Below, in pieces: positions 12,060-25,908 of a stretch of 64,000 nt of DNA. The DNA is from Psococerastis gibbosa. Lineage: Eukaryota; Arthropoda; Insecta; Psocodea; Psocidae. The notes under the pieces are model-generated. The model had not been told where the DNA came from and made no database searches. It was given only the letters and a program-made list of their open reading frames with translations. Made by a program: the position numbers and the translations under genes. Position 1 is the stretch's first letter, and each line of letters begins with the position of its first letter. The DNA is taken from the NCBI GenBank assembly GCA_963971405.1, contig OZ020491.1:34151019-34215018 (forward strand), in the 5' to 3' direction.

Positions 12060-13130
12060 TTCTTATTCTTGTCGAATGAATTTTTTTTAGCTTCATTTAC
12101 ACCGATGAACACGCAGGAACAATTGTTCAATGTTAAGTACAATACAATGAGCCAAAACAAGTAAAATTAAGACACCTATATCTTTTTAAAACCTTTAAAA
12201 AAATAAAATAAGTAAATAGCTATTTTTCTAATTCTTGTCGAATGAATTTTTTTTAGCTACATTTACACAGATGAACACGCAGAAGCAATTGCTCAATGTT
12301 AAGTACAATACAATGAGCCGAAATAAGCAAAATTAAGACACCCATATCTTTTAAAGACCTTTAAAAAATAAAATAAATAAATAACTATTTTTCTTATTCT
12401 TGTCGAATGAATTTTTTTTAGCTACATTTACACCGATGAACACGCAGGAGCAATTGCTCAATGTTAAGTACAATACAACATGCCGAAATAAGCAAAATTA
12501 TGACACCCATATCACATCAAGACCTTTAAAAAAAATAAAATAAGTATATGGCTATTTTTCGTATTCTTGTGGAATGAATTTTTTTTAGCTACATTTACAC
12601 CGATGAACACGCAGAAGCAATTGCTCGATGTTAAGTACAATACAATGAGCCAAAATAAGCCAAATTAAAACACCCGTGTCATATCAAGACCTTAAAAAAA
12701 AATAAAATAAGTAAATAGCTATTTTTTTTATTCTTGTCGAATGAATTTTTTTTAGCAACATTTAAACCGATGAACACGCAGGAGCAATTGCTCAATGTCA
12801 AGTACAATACAGTGAGCCAAAATAAGCAAAATTAAGACACCTATATCTTTTTTAAACCATTAAAAAAATAAAATAAGTAAATAGCTATTTTTCTTATTCT
12901 TGTCGAATGAATTTTTTTTAGCTACATTTACACTGATGAACACGCAGGAACAATTGCTCAATGTTAATTACAATACATTGAGCCAAAACAAGCCTAATTA
13001 AGACACCCGTGTCATATCAAGACCTTTAAAAAAAATAAAATAAGTAAATAGCTATTTTTCGTATTCTTGTCGAATGAATTTTTTGTAGCTACATTTACAC
13101 CGATGAACACGCACGAGCAAGTGGCCAATG
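12060..13130. repeat. 2164-bp-spaced duplication, copy 1
   Basis: It matches 14224-15294 at an offset of 2164 bp (13 monomers) through f, s, t, u, h, i and the start of a j monomer. It ends at about 13130, where this copy continues AATGTTAAG and the other AATGTCAAG. Confidence 0.8.
12282..12780. repeat. s-t-u monomer triplet, copy 1
   Basis: Three successive types. s: GCAGAAGCAATTGCTC, GAGCCGAAATAAGC, CCATATCTTTTAAAG and a short A6 tract with AAATAAATAACTATT. t: ACAACATGCCGAAATAAGC, ATTATGACACC, TATGGCTATT, TTGTGGAATG. u: GCAGAAGCAATTGCTCGATG and AAAACACCCGTGTC. In this region only the 12.2-34.7 kb part carries them. Confidence 0.88.
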
Positions 13131-14223
13131 TTAAGTACAATACAGTGAGCCTAAATAAGCAAAACTAAGACACCTATTTCTTTTTAAGACCTTTAAAAAA
13201 AATAAAATAAGTAAATAGCTATTTTTCTTATTCTTGTCGAATGAATTTTTTTTAGCTACATTTACACCGATGAACACGCAGGAGCAATTGCTTAATGTTA
13301 AGTACAATGCAATGAGCCAAAATAAGCAAAATTAAGACACCCTTATCATATCAAGACCTTGAAAAAAATAAAATAAATAAATAGCTATTTTTCGTATTCT
13401 TGTCGAATGAATTTTTTGTAGCTACATTTACACCGATGAACACGCACGAGCAAGTGGCCAATGTTAAGTACAATACAGTGAGCCTAAATAAGCAAAACTA
13501 AGACACCTATATCTTTTTAAGACCTTTAAAAAAAATAAAATAAGTAAATAGCTATTTTTCTTATTCTTGTCGAATGAATTTTTTTTAGCTACATTTACAC
13601 CGATGAACACGCAGGAACAATTGGCCAATGTTAAGTACAATACAATGAGCCAAAACAAGCAAAATTAAGACACCTATATCTTTTTAAAACCTTTAAAAAA
13701 ATAAAATAAGTAAATAGCTATTTTTCTAATTCTTGTCGAATGAATTTTTTTTAGCTACATTTACACCGATGAACACGCAGGAGCAATGGCTCAATGTTAA
13801 TTACAATACAATGAGCCAAAATAAGCCAAATTAAAACACCCGTGTCATATCAAGACCTTTAAAAAAAATAAAATAAGTATATAGCTATTTTTCGTATTCT
13901 TGTCGAATGAATTTTTTTTAGCTACATTTACACTGATGAACACGCAGGAACAATTGCTCAATGTTAATTACAATACAATGAGCCAAAATAAGCCAATTTA
14001 AGACACCCGTGTCATATCAAGACCTTTAAAAAAAATAAAATAAGTATATAGCTATTTTTCGTATTCTTGTCGAATGAATTTTGTTTAGCTACATTTACAC
14101 CGATGAACACGCAGGAACAATTGCTCAATGTTAAGTACAATACATTGAGCCAAAAAAAGCAAAATTAAGACACCTATATCTTTTTAAAACCTTTAAAAAA
14201 ATAAAATGAGTAAATAGCTATTT

Positions 14224-15294
14224 TTCTTATTCTTGTCGAATGAATTTTTTTTAGCTACATTTACACCGATGAACACGCAGGAACAATTGGTCAATGTTAA
14301 GTACAATACAGTGAGCCAAAACAAGTAAAATTAAGACACCTATATCTTTTTAAAACCTTTAAAAAAATAAAATAAGTAAATAGCTATTTTTCTAATTCTT
14401 GTCGAATGAATTTTTTTTAGCTACATTTACACAGATGAACACGCAGAAGCAATTGCTCAATGTTAAGTACAATACAATGAGCCGAAATAAGCAAAATTAA
14501 GACACCCATATCTTTTAAAGACCTTTAAAAAATAAAATAAATAAATAACTATTTTTCTTATTCTTGTCGAATGAATTTTTTTTAGCTACATTTACACCGA
14601 TGAACACGCAGGAGCAATTGCTCAATGTTAAGTACAATACAACATGCCGAAATAAGCAAAATTATGACACCCATATCATATCAAGACCTTTAAAAAAAAT
14701 AAAATAAGTATATGGCTATTTTTCGTATTCTTGTGGAATGAATTTTTTTTAGCTACATTTACACCGATGAACACGCAGAAGCAATTGCTCGATGTTAAGT
14801 ACAATACAATGAGCCAAAATAAGCCAAATTAAAACACCCGTGTCATATCAAGACCTTAAAAAAAATAAAATAAGTAAATAGCTATTTTTTTTATTCTTGT
14901 CGAATGAATTTTTTTTAGCAACATTTAAACCGATGAACAAGCAGGAGCAATTGCTCAATGTCAAGTACAATACAGTGAGCCAAAATAAGCAAAATTAAGA
15001 CACCTATATCTTTTTTAAACCATTAAAAAAATAAAATAAGTAAATAGCTATTTTTCTTATTCTTGTCGAATGAATTTTTTTTAGCTACATTTACACTGAT
15101 GAACACGCAGGAACAATTGCTCAATGTTAATTACAATACATTGAGCCAAAACAAGCCTAATTAAGACACCCGTGTCATATCAAGACCTTTAAAAAAAATA
15201 AAATAAGTAAATAGCTATTTTTCGTATTCTTGTCGAATGAATTTTTTGTAGCTACATTTACACCGATGAACACGCACGAGCAAGTGGCCAATGT
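14224..15294. repeat. 2164-bp-spaced duplication, copy 2
   Basis: Second copy of 12060-13130, with GATGAACAAGC at its u/h border. This copy and the following AACCTCTAAA monomer (15351) reappear 19.76 kb away at 33.98-35.2 kb, so it is the closer relative of the unit at 31254-35052. Confidence 0.8.
14446..14943. repeat. s-t-u monomer triplet, copy 2
   Basis: 2164 bp after copy 1, with the same three sets of diagnostic bases. Confidence 0.88.
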
Positions 15295-15609
15295 CAAGTA
15301 CAATACAATGAGCCAAAATAAGCAAAATAAAGACACCTATATCTTTTTAAAACCTCTAAAAAAATAAAATAAGTAAATAGCTATTTTTCTAATTCTTGTC
15401 GAATGAATTTTTTTTAGCTACATTTACACCGATGAACACGCAGGAGCAATTGCTCAATGTTAATTACAATACAATGAGCCAAAATAAGCCAAATTAAAAC
15501 ACCCGTGTCATATCAAGACCTTTAAAAAAAATAAAATAAGTAAATAGCTATTTTTCTTATTCTTGTCGAATGAATTTTTTTTAGCTACATTTACACCGAT
15601 GAACACGCA

Positions 15610-16439
15610 GGAGCAATTGCTTAATGTTAAGTACAATACAATGAGCCAAAATAAGCAAAATTAAGTTACCGTTATCATATCAAGACCTTTAAAAAAATAA
15701 AATAAGTAAATAGCTATTTTTTTTATTCTTGTCGAATGAATTTTTTTTAGCAACATTTAAACCGATGAACACGCAGGAGCAATTGCTCAATGTTAATTAC
15801 AATACAATGAGCCAAAATAAGCCAATTTAAGACACCCGTGTCATATCAAGACCTTTAAAAAAAATAAAAAAAGTATATAGCTATTTTTCGTATTCTTGTC
15901 GAATGAATTTTTTGTAGCTACATTTACACCGATGAACACGCAGGAGCAAGTGGCCAATGTTAAGTACAATACAGTGAGCCTAAATAAGCAAAATTAAGAC
16001 ACCTATATCTTTTTAAGACCTTTAAAAAAAAAAAATAAGTAAATAGCTATTTTTCTTATTCTTGTCGAATGAATTTTTTTTAGCTACATTTACACCGATG
16101 AACACGCAGGAACAATTGGTCAATGTTAAGTACAATACAGTGAGCCAAAACAAGCAAAATTAAGACACCTTTTTTTTAAAAACCTTTAAAAAAATAAAAT
16201 AAGTAAATAGCTATTTTTGTAATTCTTGTCGAATGAATTTTTTTTAGCTACATTTACACCGATGAACACGCAGGAGCAAGTGGCCAATGTTAAGTACAAT
16301 ACAGTGAGCCTAAATAAGCAAAATTAAGACACCTATATCTTTTTAAGACCTTTAAAAAAAATAAAATAAGTAAATAGCTATTTTTCTTATTCTTGTCGAA
16401 TGAATTTTTTTTAGCTACATTTACACCGATGAACACGCA
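15610..16439. repeat. 830-bp five-monomer block (c d e f e), copy 1
   Basis: It starts with a c monomer (TTAAGTTACCGTTATC at 15661) and repeats at 16440 with an offset of 830 bp. The f monomer carries the T-rich ACACCTTTTTTTT form, the first in the window. Confidence 0.82.
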
Positions 16440-18443
16440 GGAGCAATTGCTTAATGTTAAGTACAATACAATGAGCCAAAATAAGCAAAATTAAGTTACC
16501 GTTATCATATCAAGACCTTTAAAAAAATAAAATAAGTAAATAGCTATTTTTTTTATTCTTGTCGAATGAATTTTTTTATCAACATTTAAACCGATGAACA
16601 CGCAGGAGCAATTGCTCAATGTTAATTACAATACAATGAGCCAAAATAAGCCAATTTAAGACACCCGTGTCATATCAAGACCTTTAAAAAAAATAAAAAA
16701 AGTATATAGCTATTTTTCGTATTCTTGTCGAATGAATTTTTTGTAGCTACATTTACACCGATGAACACGCAGGAGCAAGTGGCCAATGTTAAGTACAATA
16801 CAGTGAGCCTAAATAAGCAAAATAAAGACACCTATATCTTTTTAAGACCTTTAAAAAAAAAAAATAAGTAAATAGCAATTTTTCTTATTCTTGTCGAATG
16901 AATTTTTTTTAGCTACATTTACACCGATGAACACGCAGGAACAATTGGTCAATGTTAAGTACAATACAGTGGGCCAAAACAAGCAAAATTAAGACACCTT
17001 TTTTTTTTAAAACCTTTAAAAAAATAAAATAAGTAAATAGCTATTTTTCTAATTCTTGTCGAATGAATTTTTTTTAGCTACATTTACACCGATGAACACG
17101 CAGGAGCAATGGCCCAATGTTAATTACAATACAATGAGCCAAAATAAGCCAAATTAAAACACCCGTGTCATATCAAGACCTTTAAAAAAAATAAAATAAG
17201 TAAATAGCTATTTTTTTTATTCTTGTCGAATGAATTTTTTTTAGCAACATTTAAACCGATGAACACGCAGGAGCAATTGCTCAATGTCAAGTACAATACA
17301 GTGAGCCAAAATAAGCAAAATTAAGACACCTACACCTTTTTTAAACCATTAAAAAAATAAAATATGTAAATAGCTATTTTTCTTATTCTTGTCGAATGAA
17401 TTTTTTTTAGCTACATTTACACTGATGAACACGCAGGAACAATTGCTCAATGTTAATTGCAATACATTGAGCTAAAACAAGCCTAATTAAGACACCCGTG
17501 TCATATCAAGACCTTTAAAAAAAATAAAATAAGTAAATAGCTATTTTTCGTATTCTTGTCGAATGAATTTTTTGTAGCTACATTTACACCGATGAACACG
17601 CACGAGCAAGTGGCCAATGTTAAGTACAACACAGTGAGCCTAAATAAGCAAAACTAAGACAGCTATATCTTTTTAAGACCTTTAAAAAAAATAAAATAAG
17701 TAAATAGCTATTTTTCTTATTCTTGTCGAATGAATTTTTTTTAGCTACATTTACACCGATGAACACGCAGGAGCAATTGCTTAATGTTAAGTACAATACA
17801 ATGAGCCAAAATAAGCAAAATTAAGACACCCTTATCATATCAAGACCTTTAAAAAAATAAAATAAGTAAATAGCTATTTTTTTTATTCTTGTCGAATGAA
17901 TTTTTTTTAGCAACATTTAAACCGATGAACACGCAGGAGCAATTGCTCAATGTTAATTACAATAAAATGAGCCAAAATAAGCCAATTTAAGACACCCTTG
18001 TCATATCAAGACCTTTAAAAAAAATAAAATAAGTATATAGCTATTTTTCGTATTCTTGTCGAATGAATTTTTTGTAGCTACATTTACACCGATGAACAGG
18101 CAGGAACAATTGCTCAATGTTAAGTACAATACATTGAGCCAAAAAAAGCAAAATTAAGACACCTATATCTTTTTAAAACCTTTAAAAAAATAAAATGAGT
18201 AAATAGCTATTTTTCTTATTCTTGTCGAATGAATTTTTTTTAGCTACATTTACATCGATGAACACGCAGGAGCAATTGCTTAATGTTAAATACAATACAT
18301 TGAGCCAAAGTAAGCAAAATTAAGACACCCTTATCATATCAAGACCTTTTGAAAAATAAAATAAGTAAATAGCTATTTTTCTTATTCTTGTCGAATGAAT
18401 TTTTTTTAGCTACATTTACACCGATGAACGCGCAGGAGCAATT
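16440..18443. repeat. Isolated c-to-o block resembling the far-right HOR
   Basis: The order c d e f g h i j k l m n o (then p q r to 18.97 kb) equals the c-to-r part of the 34-mer. Landmarks keep close to a 31.97-kb offset to 48.4-50.96 kb. The T-rich f form and the AATAAAATGAG l form, typical of the right half, occur here inside the left half, between s-t-u-bearing segments. Confidence 0.78.
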
Positions 18444-18768
18444 GCTCAATGTTTAGTACAATACAATGAGCCAAAATAAGCAAAATTAAGACACCCTTAT
18501 CATATCAAGACCTTTAAAAAAAATAAAATAAGTAAATAGCTATTTTTTTTATTCTTGTCGAATGAATTTTTTTTAGCAACATTTAAACCGATGAACACGC
18601 AGGAGCAATTGCTCAATGTCAAGTACAATACAATGAGCAAAAGTAAGCAAAATTAAGACACCCTTATCATATCAAGACCTTTAAAAAAAATAAAATAAGT
18701 AAATAGCTATTTTTCTTATTTTTGTCGAATGAATTTTTTTTAGCTACATTTACACCGATGAACACGCT

Positions 18769-18840
18769 GGAGCAATTGCCTAATGTTAGATACAGTACAT
18801 TGAGCCAAAATAAGCAATATTAAGACACCCATCTTTAATG
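18769..18840. repeat. Truncated monomer q, copy 3
   Basis: Identical junction, 8724 bp after copy 2. It lies in the first 4403-bp HOR unit. Confidence 0.92.
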
Positions 18841-21006
18841 CTCAAATTGCTCAATGTCAAGTACAATACAATGAGCAAAAGTAAGCAAAATTAAGACACC
18901 CTTATCATATCAAGACCTTTAAAAAAAATAAAATAAGTAATTAGCTATTTTTCGTATTTTTGCCGTATGAATTTTTTTAAGCTACATTTACACCGATGAA
19001 CACGCAGGAGCAATTGCTCAATGTTAATTACAATACAATGAGCCAAAATAAGCCAAATTAAGACACCCGTGTCATATCAAGACCTTTAAAAAAAATAAAA
19101 AAAGTATATAGCTATTTTTCGTATTCTTGTCGAATGAATTTTTTGTAGCTACATTTACACCGATGAACACGCAGGAGCAAGTGGTCAATGTTAAGTACAA
19201 TACAATGAGCCTAAGTAAGCAAAATTAAGACACCTATATCTTTTTAAAACCTTTAAAAAAAATAAAATAAGTAAATAGCTATTTTTCTTATTCTTGTCGA
19301 ATGAATTTTTTTTAGCTACATTTACACCGATGAACACGCAGGAACAATTGGTCAATGTTAAGTACAATACAATGAGCCAAAACAAGCAAAATTAAGACAC
19401 CTATATCTTTTTAAAACCTTTAAAAAAATAAAATAAGTAAATAGCTATTTTTCTAATTCTTGTCGAATGAATTTTTTTTAGCTACATTTACACCGATGAA
19501 CACGCAGGAGCAATGGCTCAATGTTAATTACAATACAATGAGCCAAAATAAGCCAAATTAAAACACCCGTGTCATATCAAGACCTTTAAAAAAAATAAAA
19601 TAAGTAAATAGCTATTTTTTTTATTCTTGTCGAATGAATTTTTTTTAGCAACATTTAAACCGATGAACACGCAGGAGCAATTGCTCAATGTCAAGTACAA
19701 TACAGTGAGCCAAAATAAGCAAAATTAAGACACCTATATCTTTTTTAAACCATTAAAAAAATAAAATATGTAAATAGCTATTTTTCTTATTCTTGTCGAA
19801 TGAATTTTTTTTAGCTACATTTACACTGATGAACACGCAGGAACAATTGCTCAATGTTAATTACAATACATTGAGCTAAAACAAGCCTAATTAAGACACC
19901 CGTGTCATATCAAGACCTTTAAAAAAAATAAAATAAGTAAATAGCTATTTTTCGTATTCTTGTCGAATGAATTTTTTTTAGCTACATTTACACTGATGAA
20001 CACGCAGGAACAATTGCTCAATGTTTATTACAATACATTGAGCCAAAACAAGCCTAATTAAGACACCCGTGTCATATCAAGACCTTTAAAAAAAATAAAA
20101 TAAGAAAATAGCTATTTTTCGTATTCTTGTCGAATGAATTTTTTGTAGCTACATTTACACCGACGAACACGCACGAGCAAGTGGCCAATGTTAAGTACAA
20201 TACATTGAGCCTAAATAAGCAAAACTAAGACACCTATATCTTTTTGAGACCTTTAAAAAAAATAAAATAAGTAAATAGCTATTTTTCTTATTCTTGTCGA
20301 ATGAATTTTTTTTAGCTACATTTACACCGATGAACACGCAGGAGCAATTGCTTAATGTTAAGTACAATACAATGAGCCAAAATAAGCAAAATAAAGTTAC
20401 CCTTATCATATCAAGACCTTTAAAAAAATAAAATAAGTAAATAGCTATTTTTTTTATTCTTGTCGAATGAATTTTTTTTAGCAACATTTAAACCGATGAA
20501 CACGCAGGAGCAAGTGCTCAATGTTAATTACAATACAATGAGCCAAAATAAGCCAATTTAAGACACCCGTGTCATATCAAGACCTTTAAAAAAAATAAAA
20601 TAAGTATATAGCTATTTTTCGTATTCTTGTCGAATGAATTTTTTGTAGCTACATTTACACCGATGAACACGCAGGAGCAAGTGGCCAATGTTAAGTACAA
20701 TACAGTGAGCCTAAATAAGCAAAATTAAGACACCTATATCTTTTTAAGACCTTTAAAAAAAATAAAATAAGTAAATAGCTATTTTTCTTATTCTTGTCGA
20801 ATGAATTTTTTTTAGCTTCATTTACACCGATGAACACGCAGGAACAATTGGTCAATGTTAAGTACAATACAATGAGCCAAAACAAGTAAAATTAAGACAC
20901 CTATATCTTTTTAAAACCTTTAAAAAAATAAAATAAGTAAATAGCTATTTTTCTAATTCTTGTCGAATGAATTTTTTTTAGCTACATTTACACAGATGAA
21001 CACGCA

Positions 21007-21505
21007 GAAGCAATTGCTCAATGTTAAGTACAATACAATGAGCCGAAATAAGCAAAATTAAGACACCCATATCTTTTAAAGACCTTTAAAAAATAAAATA
21101 AATAAATAACTATTTTTCTTATTCTTGTCGAATGAATTTTTTTTAGCTACATTTACACCGATGAACACGCAGGAGCAATTGCTCAATGTTAAGTACAATA
21201 CAACATGCCGAAATAAGCAAAATTATGACACCCATATCATATCAAGACCTTTAAAAAAAATAAAATAATTATATGGCTATTTTTCGTATTCTTGTGGAAT
21301 GAATTTTTTTTAGCTACATTTACACCGATGAACACGCAGAAGCAATTGCTCGATGTTAAGTACAATACAATGAGCCAAAATAAGCCAAATTAAAACACCC
21401 GTGTCATATCAAGACCTTAAAAAAAAATAAAATAAGTAAATAGCTATTTTTTTTATTCTTGTCGAATGAATTTTTTTTAGCAACATTTAAACCGATGAAC
21501 ACGCA
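21007..21505. repeat. s-t-u monomer triplet, copy 3
   Basis: Monomer limits read as 21007-21171, 21172-21338 and 21339-21505. The t monomer has AATAATTATATGGC where copies 1 and 2 have AATAAGTATATGGC. Confidence 0.9.
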
Positions 21506-23171
21506 CGAGCAAGTGGCCAATGTTAAGTACAATACAGTGAGCCTAAATAAGCAAAACTAAGACACCTATTTCTTTTTAAGACCTTTAAAAAAAATAAAAT
21601 AAGTAAATAGCTATTTTTTTTATTCTTGTCGAATGAATTTTTTTTAGCTACATTTACACCGATGAACACGCAGGAGCAATTGCTTAATGTTAAGTACAAT
21701 ACAATGAGCCAAAATAAGCAAAATTAAGACACCCTTATCATATCAAGACCTTGAAAAAAATAAAATAAATAAATAGCTATTTTTCGTATTCTTGTCGAAT
21801 GAATTTTTTGTAGCTACATTTACACCGATGAACACGCACGAGCAAGTGGCCAATGTTAAGTACAATACAGTGAGCCTAAATAAGCAAAACTAAGACACCT
21901 ATATCTTTTTAAGACCTTTAAAAAAAATAAAATAAGTAAATAGCTATTTTTCTTATTCTTGTCGAATGAATTTTTTTTAGCTACATTTACACCGATGAAC
22001 ACGCAGGAACAATTGGTCAATGTTAAGTACAATACAATGAGCCAAAACAAGCAAAATTAAGACACCTATATCTTTTTAAAACCTTTAAAAAATAAAATAA
22101 GTAAATAGCTATTTTTCTAATTCTTGTCGAATGAATTTTTTTTAGCTACATTTACACCGATGAACACGCAGGAGCAATGGCTCAATGTTAATTACAATAC
22201 AATGAGCCAAAATAAGCCAAATTAAAACACCCGTGTCATATCAAGACCTTTAAAAAAAAAAAAATAAATAAATAGCTATTTTTTTTATTCTTGTCGAATG
22301 AATTTTTTTTAGCAACATTTAAACCGATGAACACGCAGGAGCAATTGCTCAATGTCAAGTACAATACAGTGAGCCAAAATAAGCAAAATTAAGACACCTA
22401 TATCTTTTTTAAACCATTAAAAAAATAAAATATGTAAATAGCTATTTTTCTTATTCTTGTCGAATGAATTTTTTTCAGCTACATTTACACTGATGAACAC
22501 GCAGGAACAATTGCTCAATGTTAATTGCAATACATTGAGCTAAAACAAGCCTAATTAAGACACCCGTGTCATATCAAGACCTTTAAAAAAAATAAAATAA
22601 GTAAATAGCTATTTTTCGTATTCTTGTCGAATGAATTTTTTTTAGCTACATTTACACTGATGAACACGCAGGAACAATTGCTCAATGTTAATTACAATAC
22701 AATGAGCCAAAATAAGCCAATTTAAGACACCCGTGTCATATCAAGACCTTTAAAAAAAATAAAATAAGTATATAGCTATTTTTCGTATTCTTGTCGAATG
22801 AATTTTTTGTAGCTACATTTACACCGATGAACACGCAGGAACAATTGCTCAATGTTTAGTACAATACAATGAGCCAAAATAAGCAAAATTAAGACACCCT
22901 TATCATATCAAGACCTTTAAAAAAAATAAAATAAGTAAATAGCTATTTTTTTTATTCTTGTCGAATGAATTTTTTTTAGCAACATTTAAACCGATGAACA
23001 CGCAGGAGCAATTGCTCAATGTCAAGTACAATACAATGAGCAAAAGTAAGCAAAATTAAGACACCCTTATCATATCAAGACCTTTAAAAAAAATAAAATA
23101 AGTAAATAGCTATTTTTCTTATTTTTGTCGAATGAATTTTTTTTAGCTACATTTACACCGATGAACACGCT

Positions 23172-23243
23172 GGAGCAATTGCCTAATGTTAGATACAGTA
23201 CATTGAGCCAAAATAAGCAATATTAAGACACCCATCTTTAATG
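23172..23243. repeat. Truncated monomer q, copy 4
   Basis: 4403 bp after copy 3, giving the period of the two tandem 27-mer units. Confidence 0.92.
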
Positions 23244-25409
23244 CTCAAATTGCTCAATGTCAAGTACAATACAATGAGCAAAAGTAAGCAAAATTAAGAC
23301 ACCCTTATCATATCAAGACCTTTAAAAAAAATAAAATAAGTAATTAGCTATTTTTCGTATTTTTGCCGTATGAATTTTTTTAAGCTACATTTACACCGAT
23401 GAACACGCAGGAGCAATTGCTCAATGTTAATTACAATACAATGAGCCAAAATAAGCCAAATTAAGACACCCGTGTCATATCAAGACCTTTAAAAAAAATA
23501 AAAAAAGTATATAGCTATTTTTCGTATTCTTGTCGAATGAATTTTTTGTAGCTACATTTACACCGATGAACACGCAGGAGCAAGTGGTCAATGTTAAGTA
23601 CAATACAATGAGCCTAAGTAAGCAAAATTAAGACACCTATATCTTTTTAAAACCTTTAAAAAAAATAAAATAAGTAAATAGCTATTTTTCTTATTCTTGT
23701 CGAATGAATTTTTTTTAGCTACATTTACACCGATGAACACGCAGGAACAATTGGTCAATGTTAAGTACAATACAATGAGCCAAAACAAGCAAAATTAAGA
23801 CACCTATATCTTTTTAAAACCTTTAAAAAAATAAAATAAGTAAATAGCTATTTTTCTAATTCTTGTCGAATGAATTTTTTTTAGCTACATTTACACCGAT
23901 GAACACGCAGGAGCAATGGCTCAATGTTAATTACAATACAATGAGCCAAAATAAGCCAAATTAAAACACCCGTGTCATATCAAGACCTTTAAAAAAAATA
24001 AAATAAGTAAATAGCTATTTTTTTTATTCTTGTCGAATGAATTTTTTTTAGCAACATTTAAACCGATGAACACGCAGGAGCAATTGCTCAATGTCAAGTA
24101 CAATACAGTGAGCCAAAATAAGCAAAATTAAGACACCTATATCTTTTTTAAACCATTAAAAAAATAAAATATGTAAATAGCTATTTTTCTTATTCTTGTC
24201 GAATGAATTTTTTTTAGCTACATTTACACTGATGAACACGCAGGAACAATTGCTCAATGTTAATTACAATACATTGAGCTAAAACAAGCCTAATTAAGAC
24301 ACCCGTGTCATATCAAGACCTTTAAAAAAAATAAAATAAGTAAATAGCTATTTTTCGTATTCTTGTCGAATGAATTTTTTTTAGCTACATTTACACTGAT
24401 GAACACGCAGGAACAATTGCTCAATGTTTATTACAATACATTGAGCCAAAACAAGCCTAATTAAGACACCCGTGTCATATCAAGACCTTTAAAAAAAATA
24501 AAATAAGAAAATAGCTATTTTTCGTATTCTTGTCGAATGAATTTTTTGTAGCTACATTTACACCGACGAACACGCACGAGCAAGTGGCCAATGTTAAGTA
24601 CAATACATTGAGCCTAAATAAGCAAAACTAAGACACCTATATCTTTTTGAGACCTTTAAAAAAAATAAAATAAGTAAATAGCTATTTTTCTTATTCTTGT
24701 CGAATGAATTTTTTTTAGCTACATTTACACCGATGAACACGCAGGAGCAATTGCTTAATGTTAAGTACAATACAATGAGCCAAAATAAGCAAAATAAAGT
24801 TACCCTTATCATATCAAGACCTTTAAAAAAATAAAATAAGTAAATAGCTATTTTTTTTATTCTTGTCGAATGAATTTTTTTTAGCAACATTTAAACCGAT
24901 GAACACGCAGGAGCAAGTGCTCAATGTTAATTACAATACAATGAGCCAAAATAAGCCAATTTAAGACACCCGTGTCATATCAAGACCTTTAAAAAAAATA
25001 AAATAAGTATATAGCTATTTTTCGTATTCTTGTCGAATGAATTTTTTGTAGCTACATTTACACCGATGAACACGCAGGAGCAAGTGGCCAATGTTAAGTA
25101 CAATACAGTGAGCCTAAATAAGCAAAATTAAGACACCTATATCTTTTTAAGACCTTTAAAAAAAATAAAATAAGTAAATAGCTATTTTTCTTATTCTTGT
25201 CGAATGAATTTTTTTTAGCTTCATTTACACCGATGAACACGCAGGAACAATTGGTCAATGTTAAGTACAATACAATGAGCCAAAACAAGTAAAATTAAGA
25301 CACCTATATCTTTTTAAAACCTTTAAAAAAATAAAATAAGTAAATAGCTATTTTTCTAATTCTTGTCGAATGAATTTTTTTTAGCTACATTTACACAGAT
25401 GAACACGCA

Positions 25410-25908
25410 GAAGCAATTGCTCAATGTTAAGTACAATACAATGAGCCGAAATAAGCAAAATTAAGACACCCATATCTTTTAAAGACCTTTAAAAAATAAA
25501 ATAAATAAATAACTATTTTTCTTATTCTTGTCGAATGAATTTTTTTTAGCTACATTTACACCGATGAACACGCAGGAGCAATTGCTCAATGTTAAGTACA
25601 ATACAACATGCCGAAATAAGCAAAATTATGACACCCATATCATATCAAGACCTTTAAAAAAAATAAAATAATTATATGGCTATTTTTCGTATTCTTGTGG
25701 AATGAATTTTTTTTAGCTACATTTACACCGATGAACACGCAGAAGCAATTGCTCGATGTTAAGTACAATACAATGAGCCAAAATAAGCCAAATTAAAACA
25801 CCCGTGTCATATCAAGACCTTAAAAAAAAATAAAATAAGTAAATAGCTATTTTTTTTATTCTTGTCGAATGAATTTTTTTTAGCAACATTTAAACCGATG
25901 AACACGCA
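25410..25908. repeat. s-t-u monomer triplet, copy 4
   Basis: 4403 bp after copy 3 and sharing its AATAATTATATGGC change, as expected for a recent tandem copy. Confidence 0.9.

Larger units (their letters stand above)
10045..13900. repeat. Diverged forerunner of the 27-mer unit
   Basis: Monomer order q r a b f g h i i2 j k d e f s t u matches 18769-21505 at an offset of 8724-8725 bp up to about 12775. The later part (13.11-13.9 kb) matches 21.50-22.3 kb at an offset of 8392 bp, so two monomers (h- and i-like, 12.78-13.11 kb) are present here and absent from the 18-27 kb units. One base is missing in the a monomer (GAGCAATGCTCAATG near 10286). Confidence 0.8.
18444..22846. repeat. 27-mer HOR, 4403 bp, unit 1
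   Basis: Measured from one q to the next, the unit is q r a b f g h i i2 j k d e f s t u j k e f g h i d o p: 26 full monomers plus the 72-bp stump, matching 4403 bp. Every landmark checked (q junction 18828, triplet 21007 and others) recurs exactly 4403 bp later. The left limit is the o monomer at about 18444, where this copy has GAACGCGCAGG and the next has GAACACGCAGGAAC. Confidence 0.9.
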
